Origin: Colinaster sp045639685
Lineage (GTDB): Bacteria > Bacillota > Clostridia > Lachnospirales > Lachnospiraceae
Length of the DNA: 64,000 bases
Assembly (NCBI GenBank): GCA_045639685.1
Contig: JAZUDO010000059.1
Span: forward strand, 22,925-86,924
Direction of reading: 5' to 3'
Shown here: one piece after another, positions 35,313 to 44,123 of the stretch
Numbering within the stretch: position 1 is the stretch's first letter
How the letters are laid out: each line of letters starts with the position of its first letter
Program-made: the position numbers and the translations under genes
Notes under the pieces: generated by a model
Seen by the model: only the letters and a program-made list of their open reading frames with translations
Told to the model about the DNA's origin: nothing
The model's database searches: none

Positions 35313-38300
35313 TTATTTAAGTTCGTACAAATCCGTAAAGCTTACTGTAAGTGGAGCAATACTGTCTGTTCCTGTAGGAATACTTGTATTGGTTGTATCC
35401 ATATTACCACGAACTTTTTCATCCTGCTCAAGACTTACTCTTACAAAAATCTTATAATTATGCTTTTTAAGTTCAGTAATAGTAGTTGTCTTTCCACCTG
35501 ACTCCAAATTCCAACTTTCTGTATCGCTGGTATTTGCAACCTGGTCGGTATTAAGCAATATAGAATAGATACAGTTACTCTCAAGTATATACTTCTCTTT
35601 ACTATCGGCACTTGCTTTACCTAGTTCTACCGGGATAGCAAGAGTATTACCGTTTCTGTCAACACGCTTATAAACCGTAAGAGCATTTGAAGGAATAACT
35701 TTAACTGTATATGTTACACCCCCTTCTGTACCCAACTGGATTGCCCCGGGTGTTCCTTCAGGAACTTCAACATAGTACTGCGCATATATGCTCTTGAACA
35801 CAAGTTCACCGTCTTTAACCTCGGCCGTATTCTGAAGGCTGTTGTTTACAACCTTAAAATTAAACTCAAGTTTATCTGACGCTACTGCACCTTCAGATCC
35901 GTCATCATTTTGGGCCTGTGCATCGTATGGCTCATAGATAGCATTAATCTCACCGGAATTCTTATCAGCTTTATCTCTAAAGGAAACCTTTGGAGCCTGA
36001 GCACTTGCCTTATATGCTGCAACAAGAGTATTAACAAACAGTTTTCTCTCGGCATCACCGGTAATCATAGCATGACCTGCACCTGTGTAAGTAATATTAC
36101 CCTTATTGAAGATGTAATAGTTATTACGTGCATCGTTGTAGTTCATTGTGTAGTAACCGGCATGTTTATCCGTCCTCTGATTACTGATTGTGTACCATAC
36201 AACTACGTCATCATCGAAGTTAAGATCTCTTGAGTCAGTATCAAGATTAAGCTGGAAATACTGACCATGAGTATTGGCTATCGTAATATCGGTATCCTGC
36301 GGAATATTAAATGGATACTCGGTAATCTGACCATGGTTGATACTTCTGATGTAAACCGAGTTGGAGTTATTTCCTCCGTTATTATCATTCTCAGAAGTTA
36401 ACAACAAATCATCCCAATGTCCGTTTCCACCAGTATTATTCAAAACACCAAGATTCTGATATGTTGAAACCTCACCATACTTATTCCCTGTACCACCATC
36501 ATCAGCATATCTGAGAAGACGGGTTGTTGTTACAGCAGTGTTATATCCACGCTCTTTAGTCTTATTGGCAGAATCTGTAACACCATTAAAGTTATTATAC
36601 TTACTATTATCGTATACAGAATCATAACTTGCAAGCGAATATGTATTACCCATACCTGCTCTACGAGATAATTCATTCAGATAATCACTTTCTTCAACAA
36701 CTCCAAATCTATCCATACCCTGAACATCTCTGAGGTATCTGTTTGCAAACCAGCCAACCTCTGTAAATGCTTCATCCTTAATCTGGTTGGTTGTAAGGTC
36801 GTGTGTAAACAGCATACTGTTTCCATTTAAGATATAGGATCTTAATGCATACATTCCGCAATATGTCTGATCTTCTGTATGATTCCCGTAATTTTTACTA
36901 TAAGGAATGTAATACGTCTCAGCAAATCCCATAACAACAATATCAAATCCATTCAGATAAGAAATCATGGCCTGTGTTCTATCCCTTGCAGGACTACTAT
37001 CACTTATTCCCGAATATAACGAATTGCTATAAAGGAAATCATATATTGGAACCTTTGTTACATCAATATTGAAATCCTGTACCTGTTCATACAATTTCTT
37101 TATATCAGCATTTGATTTAGAATCAAGATCCAAACTTGTGCCATACCAAACCCAATTAGTCTTTATGGTTCTGTTACTACTTGAGGCATTATATATATTA
37201 TCTTTAGATGTACCTGATGTAAGCTGCAAAACCTTAATTGTTGGCTTAACAACCTTTGTGTTAGGTATTGCACAAGCACCTTCAACAGCACTTCTTACAT
37301 TTTCTCTTCCATTTTCAGTAAATACAAGTTTCCAAGGAACATATCCTACATAGTTTTCTGCATTTACAGTAATATGGTATTTTTTTCCTGTCTCCAATGC
37401 AAAAACCATCTTGTCTGTGTCTTCAGGTTCGTTAGGGTCTTTAATCATAGGCGCAGAATCAGCGCCAATTTCTTCAATGGTAGTTTTATCTCTAAGTCCT
37501 TCAAGTTCCTCGTATCTACCATCGGCATCACTATCAATATAAAGAACACAATCATATGTCGATGAAGCAAACTCTGAATTATTCTTAAGTTCAACATCAT
37601 ACTCAAGAATGTATTTGCCATTGCTGTCTGCATCCATATACTGATATATAGGATTAGTATCCGTACTTGCAGGATTCAGATAAGGAGTCGGCTGCTTTGT
37701 AACATTAATCTCAAGCTTTGCTATACTCATATGGGAAGCAAAATCTGCCTTCTTCTGAACTGAAGCATCATCCGTCTTATCAAAATCGCTCTTGCACATT
37801 ACGTTCTCGCCGTAATATACCTTCTTGGTACTGTCATCGCTACTGTTAGGACTAAGAATCTTTCCCTCATTACCAAGAATAAACTGTCCCAATTCATACA
37901 TATATGAATCATTTGAAATCTTATCTGTATTTACTACTGTCTTTCCGTCTTGAACTTTAAAGAAATCATCTGAAAGAATAACAGCATAACCTGCCTCGAT
38001 ATACTCCTCAAGGTCTCTTGTCTTTTCGAAGGTAAGATCAAGACCGGACATACGATAATTACCTGCATAATCTCCGTAAAGACCCATTTCTTCATTATTA
38101 ACATTAATATAATCTCCGAAATGAGTATAAACTTTACCGTTCATTGAGGAATCATTGTATACAGTACTTAAGCCTCCGTCAATATACTCGGCTGGATCCC
38201 AATATCCGTCATGCCAACTTCTGCCATCCCAATATCCATCATGCCACGCTGCCTTTGGATTCTTTACCTGTTTTTGTTCGAGATTAAGATACTGTACATC

Positions 38301-40856
38301 AAGACCAATATAGATTACATCATAGGAAGCATTAAGATCCTGTACGCTACCAACAAACTCCTTAATACCTTTACGTGTGATTGTAAGTTTGTTGTTATAA
38401 TCTTTCTTCTTAATATCATCCTGTGTAATTGTATTTGTTACTCTTCCTGCAAACCAGTAGGGGTTAAACAAATCTCTCTTGTAGTTTGCAACATCACTTG
38501 CGTTATTATTAAGTCTCTTATTTTTATCGGTAATGAAATTATTGATATTATCTTCTACAGCCTGTGAATAATATGGCTCAATATCAAGAACATTAATCTT
38601 ATCCTTAGATACAATACGCTTATCACCATAGTTTAAAATATATCTGATAACTGTAGCTACTGTAAGCTGCTGATTGAAATTAGATGTATCCTTATTAGCA
38701 GCATTAAGATAGAAAATTTCCTGTGCAATATCATCAAGAACAGCCTGGAAACTAACTTCAACGTTACCAATCTTTAATGTTTTATTTTTAAGGACGTCAT
38801 TTGTATTAAAATCCTTTGATATTGTTGTAACATCAGAACCAACAACAAAAATTGATCTGTTAACATATGAGCCTGTCGGATTACCCGTTGCATTAAATGC
38901 AGTACCCATATACTTCGTTTCAAGTGGATCACCTGAGACTATATTATCCCACTCCGTATCAACCTTATCAATTGCAGCGTCACTTACATCTGTCTGGCAA
39001 AGTGCATATACAGCCTTTGTAAAATCTTCCTGACCGGCAGTAGCAAGTGAAAGCTTGCTCATCAATTTACCTGCTTCAACAACGATAGGCTTATTATCCT
39101 TTACAGATTTAACAAGTGCTTTGGCTGTACCATTACCCATTGAATTAGATGCATCAATTGCTGTGGTTCCGTCATATCTGATATAAATCAAATCAGCATT
39201 TGCTATATCATCTTCTGTTGCTTCACTATATAACTTTGTCTCAACATCAATTACAACATTACCGCATTTGCCTTCATCAACGTCAAGAACATACTGTTTG
39301 AACCATTCCTTATTGTAGAAACCACCTGTATAGTGATATTCTTCAACTGCCGCATCAGCATAGTTCTGAATAAAGTCTAAGTTTCCGTTTCCGGGATCAA
39401 ATGTATTGGTTGCATCAGCAAACGGAACATAGAAATAAATGTGATATGACACATTGCTTCCATCAATATTGTGAGCACCCGGATCCTCTCCCTTATAGAG
39501 TACAGGAGTCTTAGGTGACGTTGTTGCAGAATAACAACCATTTATAGTATCCTTAGCAACACCTGAAATATACAATCTTTCACTTTCGTACTCATAATCA
39601 ATATTCGAGTCATAAGTCTTGATTGTATAAAGCTCTATAGTATTATCTAATAAATTTTTAACAAAGTTATCAGGTTCCTGCAAAGTCGGGTCAGCATTAT
39701 CCGGATCCGGTTGCGTAAAGCCATAGTCTGTATAAAATGAATCATCCCAGTTATCAGAATCAAGATAATAAGTATATGCACCTGCGCCCGAATTTGCTGA
39801 CTTATCCCAAACAAGATACTTATTTGTTGTGCCATCAAGCCTTATAATGTAGTTGGAAACAGCGTAGGTATTAGCTGAATACTCATACAAATATATATCT
39901 TCAGCGCCTAACGTAAAGCCATCATTTATAACCCATTTCTGAGATTCAAGAATAGTAACATTATCTGCATCCAGGACAGCATCAACATGCTTTCCTGTTA
40001 ATGGCTGATCAACAATATATTCCTGTGAGTTAAAATAAGGATTGCTGTCAATGACAGAACCACCATCTAATATATCACAATCTTCAAAGCCTTCTGCCGA
40101 GCCAACTTGGTATGGCAATTTCTGCAATGGATTGGTTATATCAGAAACCTTAGCAAATTCCAAGTTATATCTATCACCTGATGCACCGGGTTCATATTCA
40201 AAGTTAACGATATCTTGGAACAAAATACCGGTCGTGCCTTCATAGCCTTCCTGAATATCCTTAACTGAAATTTGTTCCGGAGTGACTGTGTGATCACGGT
40301 CACCATCAGCTACAACCTTCTCAAATTTATCAGAGAAATCATCTACGCCTTTGTAGTCTCCATTATCAGCACTGTTTGCAACAAATGAACCATAAGTTGA
40401 TCTTGTATGGGTACCGGTCGTTCCCTCTGTATAAGTATTATCCCACGAAAAAGCGTAATTTCTCAAATCCTTGAATGCATCAAATCTTGCTTCATAGGTT
40501 GTATCATCAGCAGGAAATCTTGCGGTACGCTCATCTGCAGAAGCCATATCATCTATTGACATAACCTTACCCGCATTTGCACCTGTGGCTGGTTCATTTA
40601 CATAAGCCGGTTCCTGTCCATCAACAAGGAAACCAATAGCGGCATCGCTCTTGTCCGCAACAAGCTCAAGAATCTTGAACGGCTCATCCTTGCTATTATT
40701 AAGGAGAATCTCTTCGATTCCCGGCAAAGAAGATTTTGCCAATGCAACCTCAGCTGAATTGTATATGGTACCTGCAACTATTGCAGCTGCTACCACTCCG
40801 GCAACCGGTACAACAATCCATCTTCTCTTTTTAGACGATGCTCTTTTCTTAAGCAT
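35313..40856 (-). CDS. Giant membrane-anchored surface protein, DUF5057-like
   Basis: The 1847-residue product starts at an ATG with GGAGG 8 bases upstream. It has a basic N-terminus, one hydrophobic helix (WIVVPVAGVVAAAIVAGTIY) that acts as anchor or signal, and then an acidic, Asn/Asp/Tyr-rich extracellular region. The segment FKILELVADKSDAAIGFLVD near residue 60 resembles DUF5057 proteins as I remember them. Related strand-type motifs recur (KINVLDIEPYY, PTIKVLQLTSG) with segments such as DIVVMGFAETYYIP that suggest repeated Rossmann-like modules. An internal duplication HDGYWD..HDGYWD is near residue 885. No LPXTG or sorting signal is at the C-terminus. It is the last gene of the filament operon; a filament-associated adhesin or tip cargo is my inference. 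Confidence 0.8.
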   Translation of the reverse strand: MLKKRASSKKRRWIVVPVAGVVAAAIVAGTIYNSAEVALAKSSLPGIEEILLNNSKDEPFKILELVADKSDAAIGFLVDGQEPAYVNEPATGANAGKVMSIDDMASADERTARFPADDTTYEARFDAFKDLRNYAFSWDNTYTEGTTGTHTRSTYGSFVANSADNGDYKGVDDFSDKFEKVVADGDRDHTVTPEQISVKDIQEGYEGTTGILFQDIVNFEYEPGASGDRYNLEFAKVSDITNPLQKLPYQVGSAEGFEDCDILDGGSVIDSNPYFNSQEYIVDQPLTGKHVDAVLDADNVTILESQKWVINDGFTLGAEDIYLYEYSANTYAVSNYIIRLDGTTNKYLVWDKSANSGAGAYTYYLDSDNWDDSFYTDYGFTQPDPDNADPTLQEPDNFVKNLLDNTIELYTIKTYDSNIDYEYESERLYISGVAKDTINGCYSATTSPKTPVLYKGEDPGAHNIDGSNVSYHIYFYVPFADATNTFDPGNGNLDFIQNYADAAVEEYHYTGGFYNKEWFKQYVLDVDEGKCGNVVIDVETKLYSEATEDDIANADLIYIRYDGTTAIDASNSMGNGTAKALVKSVKDNKPIVVEAGKLMSKLSLATAGQEDFTKAVYALCQTDVSDAAIDKVDTEWDNIVSGDPLETKYMGTAFNATGNPTGSYVNRSIFVVGSDVTTISKDFNTNDVLKNKTLKIGNVEVSFQAVLDDIAQEIFYLNAANKDTSNFNQQLTVATVIRYILNYGDKRIVSKDKINVLDIEPYYSQAVEDNINNFITDKNKRLNNNASDVANYKRDLFNPYWFAGRVTNTITQDDIKKKDYNNKLTITRKGIKEFVGSVQDLNASYDVIYIGLDVQYLNLEQKQVKNPKAAWHDGYWDGRSWHDGYWDPAEYIDGGLSTVYNDSSMNGKVYTHFGDYINVNNEEMGLYGDYAGNYRMSGLDLTFEKTRDLEEYIEAGYAVILSDDFFKVQDGKTVVNTDKISNDSYMYELGQFILGNEGKILSPNSSDDSTKKVYYGENVMCKSDFDKTDDASVQKKADFASHMSIAKLEINVTKQPTPYLNPASTDTNPIYQYMDADSNGKYILEYDVELKNNSEFASSTYDCVLYIDSDADGRYEELEGLRDKTTIEEIGADSAPMIKDPNEPEDTDKMVFALETGKKYHITVNAENYVGYVPWKLVFTENGRENVRSAVEGACAIPNTKVVKPTIKVLQLTSGTSKDNIYNASSSNRTIKTNWVWYGTSLDLDSKSNADIKKLYEQVQDFNIDVTKVPIYDFLYSNSLYSGISDSSPARDRTQAMISYLNGFDIVVMGFAETYYIPYSKNYGNHTEDQTYCGMYALRSYILNGNSMLFTHDLTTNQIKDEAFTEVGWFANRYLRDVQGMDRFGVVEESDYLNELSRRAGMGNTYSLASYDSVYDNSKYNNFNGVTDSANKTKERGYNTAVTTTRLLRYADDGGTGNKYGEVSTYQNLGVLNNTGGNGHWDDLLLTSENDNNGGNNSNSVYIRSINHGQITEYPFNIPQDTDITIANTHGQYFQLNLDTDSRDLNFDDDVVVWYTISNQRTDKHAGYYTMNYNDARNNYYIFNKGNITYTGAGHAMITGDAERKLFVNTLVAAYKASAQAPKVSFRDKADKNSGEINAIYEPYDAQAQNDDGSEGAVASDKLEFNFKVVNNSLQNTAEVKDGELVFKSIYAQYYVEVPEGTPGAIQLGTEGGVTYTVKVIPSNALTVYKRVDRNGNTLAIPVELGKASADSKEKYILESNCIYSILLNTDQVANTSDTESWNLESGGKTTTITELKKHNYKIFVRVSLEQDEKVRGNMDTTNTSIPTGTDSIAPLTVSFTDLYELK

Positions 40857-40913
40857 ACCTTTTTCCTCCAAATAATAATTCATCTTAGCAATAAATCACA
40901 TAAATCTTACAAT

Positions 40914-40980
40914 CAAATTAATCATTCACCTTTGATTAATCATCCCTTTGATTAATCACCCGCTTGATTAATCATTCACC
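40914..40980. repeat. Three 16-bp spaced copies of a palindrome after the PilW-like gene
   Basis: TTGATTAATCA occurs at 40932, 40948 and 40964 with exact 16-bp spacing; its core TGATTAATCA is a perfect 10-bp palindrome. A fourth imperfect copy is near 40914, and the 14-mer ATTAATCATTCACC is repeated at both ends (40917 and 40967). The last copy includes the stop codon of the upstream gene. Confidence 0.8.
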
Positions 40981-43394
40981 GTATATCTAATGTAGTAATC
41001 AATATAGTTAGAATCTACCGAGTTAGAAACATTAACTGTTCCGTTGTTGCTCTTAACATCCTTTTTCTCAGACATATTCATGAAGAAGGACATCTTGTTA
41101 GGATGGAAGATTCCGAAATCAGTTGTCTTACCGTCTTTTGTCTTTCTTACATCCAGTTCAAACAGGAACTGAGATGAACCCGGAAGATATACTTCCTTGT
41201 CAACCTTAGAAGACTTAGGCGACAAACCTGTCTTAACCGTGTAAGGTGACAATTTGTTGTTAACATTAATGTTAACTCTTGCATTCTTATCATAGAAATT
41301 GTAGTAGGTATTAAATTTTCTACCCTGGGCTTCATCAATAAGGGAAGCACCTTCACTGCTGTAGATATACAAGCCTTCTACTTCGTAGTTAAATACTCTT
41401 CTTTCACCCGGTGCAGTATATCCTGTTGCATTAATTCCTCTGGGTGTAAGTGTTGTATTTGTAAGGAATGTCGTATATCTGCTATCTGTTGTTCCATCAT
41501 ACCTGTATTCATAGCCCTTAGCATAACAGTAATTAGAAGCTGTAAGTACAAGCTTAACCTCCGGAACTCTTACAATCTGCTCTACCGGTTTGATCGGCTT
41601 AAATTCTGTAGCGCCAACCGTCTGTGAACCATTAAGGTCATATACAACATAGTTGTCATCCTTATCCTTACCGACTACAAATACCATAATTTTGAACTTA
41701 TACTGATTATTCCAATGAAGGAATGATTCAACATCTGTCTTTATTGATTTACTGTCAGAGACATACCAGCCTGTTCCGTCATAGCCTTCATCATATGGGC
41801 CATACTCATTCAACTCATGGTCAACCTTCGTAAGAATATCCTTATCTTCTTTATCCTTCAGTCTCATGTGAACAGTCGAATCAAAATCAGTCTTAACTGC
41901 ATTTGTACTGTCTCCCCACTGACCGCTGGCGTTGTCATTCAATTCCAATATCTTCCAGTAATACTTGTTCTCAGTTGTTTCAAGTTCATTATCAAACTGA
42001 ACTTCGGCATCAAAGTCTGTTCCACGAAGTACAGAATTCGGACATGAAAGACTAAACTTAGCATCAGGAGTATATGGATCAATATTTCCTATTGTAAGGC
42101 TTATTACCTGACTTAATAACTCTGTTCCGTCAGCCTTTCTCTGCTTTACCTTGAACCTAACCTTAAATGTCTTGCCACTGTCTCCGCTTGTAACGGTAAA
42201 TCTTCCGTTTTCATCCATTCCGGATACAATTCCATACTTGTTTGCTGCCAGATCTCCATCAACAATCCACTCAATCTTGTCAATCAATTGTGAATTTTTG
42301 TATGTACGCATCAAGCCGTTACCATTCCTGTAACCAACTTCCGTATCAAAATTAAATGTAGTGTATCCATTACCATATTCAACTTTTGTTTTATCGTTAA
42401 TATCGCACGCTATCTTTGTAGTTTCAGGATAATAAGTAGCATTATCAATAATTATTGTAATAGTTCTTGACTTAGAAGTATCATCAATACATGTTGCCGT
42501 CAAATCAAATGTCTGTCCATCAGCTACTCCATCAGAGATACTGATTTCACCTGTACCAAAGTTCTGTACCAATCCGCCAAGATCATCACTAATACTCCAT
42601 CTAACGCCATACTGCTTGGTAGAGAACTTACTCATTGCCTGAACTTCAGCTGTGAATTTAACTTTTGCAGTATCCTTTCCATATAACAATCCAACATGTT
42701 CAGGACCTGAGCCTATTACTTCGTATCCATCCCTATATATCTTAATTCCGTCAATATAAGAACTTACTGTTGATTCAGAAGTGCTAACAACCTTATCGGC
42801 CTCTGATGTGTTCTCAACATGATTTCTCAAAGAAACAACCTGTGTTGATGATACCTCACCACCGTTGCTTGCAAGGAATGTAATGGTAAATGTAACCTTA
42901 CTGTGCTCTATATCAGAAAGGTCATATGATATGTCCTTTACACAATCAGAAAGGATTCCCATCGAATCAGCACTAAAAACAGCATCCGTCAAATAATCAT
43001 TCGGCAAAGAATCGGTTGATGTAACATCATATTCCTTGCTGCTAACCTTAACATTGCCGGATTCATTGCTATCGAGTTTATCAAAGAGGATTTTGGTAAC
43101 CTTAACAATATCCTTCATTGAACCGGCATCCTGCTGCTCATACTGTGCATATGTGTACAAAGCCTTATTGGGCTCATCATAATTTATAGCATTGCTGGAC
43201 TCAAGAATGTAATCACGTACCTGATTAACAACCAACTGCTGTTCGTATTGTAATCCAACGTTTTCACTTGACTGTCTGAAACTGTTACTTCCAAAGGACA
43301 TAAATCCGAATACAGCCACACCGCAGATAGCAGCAATTGCAAAAGCAACCAATAATTCAACTAAAGAAAAACCCTTGTTGTTAATCTTTTTCAT
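40968..43394 (-). CDS. Large PilW/GspJ-like minor prepilin
   Basis: The 808-residue protein has a class III prepilin signal, MKKINNKG then FSLVELLVAFAIA, with Glu at mature position 5. The hydrophobic helix is followed by an extracellular region far longer than normal minor pilins (usually 200-350 residues), with several beta-sandwich-like segments (VKFTAEVQAMSKFSTKQYGV, AKFSLSCPNSVLRGTDFDAE) that look like Ig-type repeats. The QQLVVNQVRDYILESSNAI segment after the helix is PilW/GspJ-like. The AAAGGTG precedes the start. By analogy it belongs to the filament tip complex. Confidence 0.82.
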   Translation of the reverse strand: MKKINNKGFSLVELLVAFAIAAICGVAVFGFMSFGSNSFRQSSENVGLQYEQQLVVNQVRDYILESSNAINYDEPNKALYTYAQYEQQDAGSMKDIVKVTKILFDKLDSNESGNVKVSSKEYDVTSTDSLPNDYLTDAVFSADSMGILSDCVKDISYDLSDIEHSKVTFTITFLASNGGEVSSTQVVSLRNHVENTSEADKVVSTSESTVSSYIDGIKIYRDGYEVIGSGPEHVGLLYGKDTAKVKFTAEVQAMSKFSTKQYGVRWSISDDLGGLVQNFGTGEISISDGVADGQTFDLTATCIDDTSKSRTITIIIDNATYYPETTKIACDINDKTKVEYGNGYTTFNFDTEVGYRNGNGLMRTYKNSQLIDKIEWIVDGDLAANKYGIVSGMDENGRFTVTSGDSGKTFKVRFKVKQRKADGTELLSQVISLTIGNIDPYTPDAKFSLSCPNSVLRGTDFDAEVQFDNELETTENKYYWKILELNDNASGQWGDSTNAVKTDFDSTVHMRLKDKEDKDILTKVDHELNEYGPYDEGYDGTGWYVSDSKSIKTDVESFLHWNNQYKFKIMVFVVGKDKDDNYVVYDLNGSQTVGATEFKPIKPVEQIVRVPEVKLVLTASNYCYAKGYEYRYDGTTDSRYTTFLTNTTLTPRGINATGYTAPGERRVFNYEVEGLYIYSSEGASLIDEAQGRKFNTYYNFYDKNARVNINVNNKLSPYTVKTGLSPKSSKVDKEVYLPGSSQFLFELDVRKTKDGKTTDFGIFHPNKMSFFMNMSEKKDVKSNNGTVNVSNSVDSNYIDYYIRYTVND

Positions 43395-43452
43395 ACGTTA
43401 CACCTTTAATCCTATAATTTTCTGCCAACAAATCCTTTTATTTCAAAATCTA

Positions 43453-44106
43453 TTACATATCTACTTTAACATGCTTACCTGTTTCGGGAACGAATTCCAT
43501 TCTATAGGTCCTCATTCCGCTCTTTGCCTCAAATGCCACCGGCTGACCAGAACGCGTACTTCCATCAGCCTTTGTTATCTGAATATCCTTATAGAGACCT
43601 GTTGCTCTTTCAAAAGAAAATACAACGCTTCCACCATTTTCAATCAAATAACTTTCCTCTGCACCGGATGCATCCTTAAAATATATGGTCATTTCAACAC
43701 GATCATCCGAAAGATAAACCTGCTCTGTACCCAAGCTTTGTTTATCAGCCATAATTTTTGTCGAATCTGATAAATCCGGCTTTGCCTTAAGAGTCATCAA
43801 CTCTTTGACAGCATAGAAACCATCCTGGTCTTGATTCCCAGTACCGGAACCGGTGGTTAAATCCACACTTGTATCTTTTGTCTTATAAGTAATCGTAAGC
43901 GTCTCATCAAAACGGCTCATGGCTCCTGTTTTGGCCTCATCCAATTGTGATTCCATCTTCTCGAATGCTTTTCTTGCCTGAGCTCCCGTAACAAGTGAAA
44001 CCGAAAGGGACACAACTCCGATACCCAAAGCCATTATTGCAATAATGACTACAAGTTCAATTAATGAAAAGCCTTTATTATTACTTTTTCCAGCAAACAT
44101 TTTCAT
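43453..44106 (-). CDS. GspH/FimT-like minor prepilin
   Basis: The prepilin signal is KSNNKG then FSLIELVVIIAIMALGIGVV with Glu5. The 217-residue protein is of GspH/FimT size, with the ARKAFEKMESQLDEAKTGAM helix and a beta-rich C-terminal half. I chose the ATG at 44106 with GGGGA at 7 bases; a frame extends to 44139 inside the upstream gene. Confidence 0.85.
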   Translation of the reverse strand: MKMFAGKSNNKGFSLIELVVIIAIMALGIGVVSLSVSLVTGAQARKAFEKMESQLDEAKTGAMSRFDETLTITYKTKDTSVDLTTGSGTGNQDQDGFYAVKELMTLKAKPDLSDSTKIMADKQSLGTEQVYLSDDRVEMTIYFKDASGAEESYLIENGGSVVFSFERATGLYKDIQITKADGSTRSGQPVAFEAKSGMRTYRMEFVPETGKHVKVDM

Positions 44107-44123
44107 AAAAAGTTCCCCTTCAA

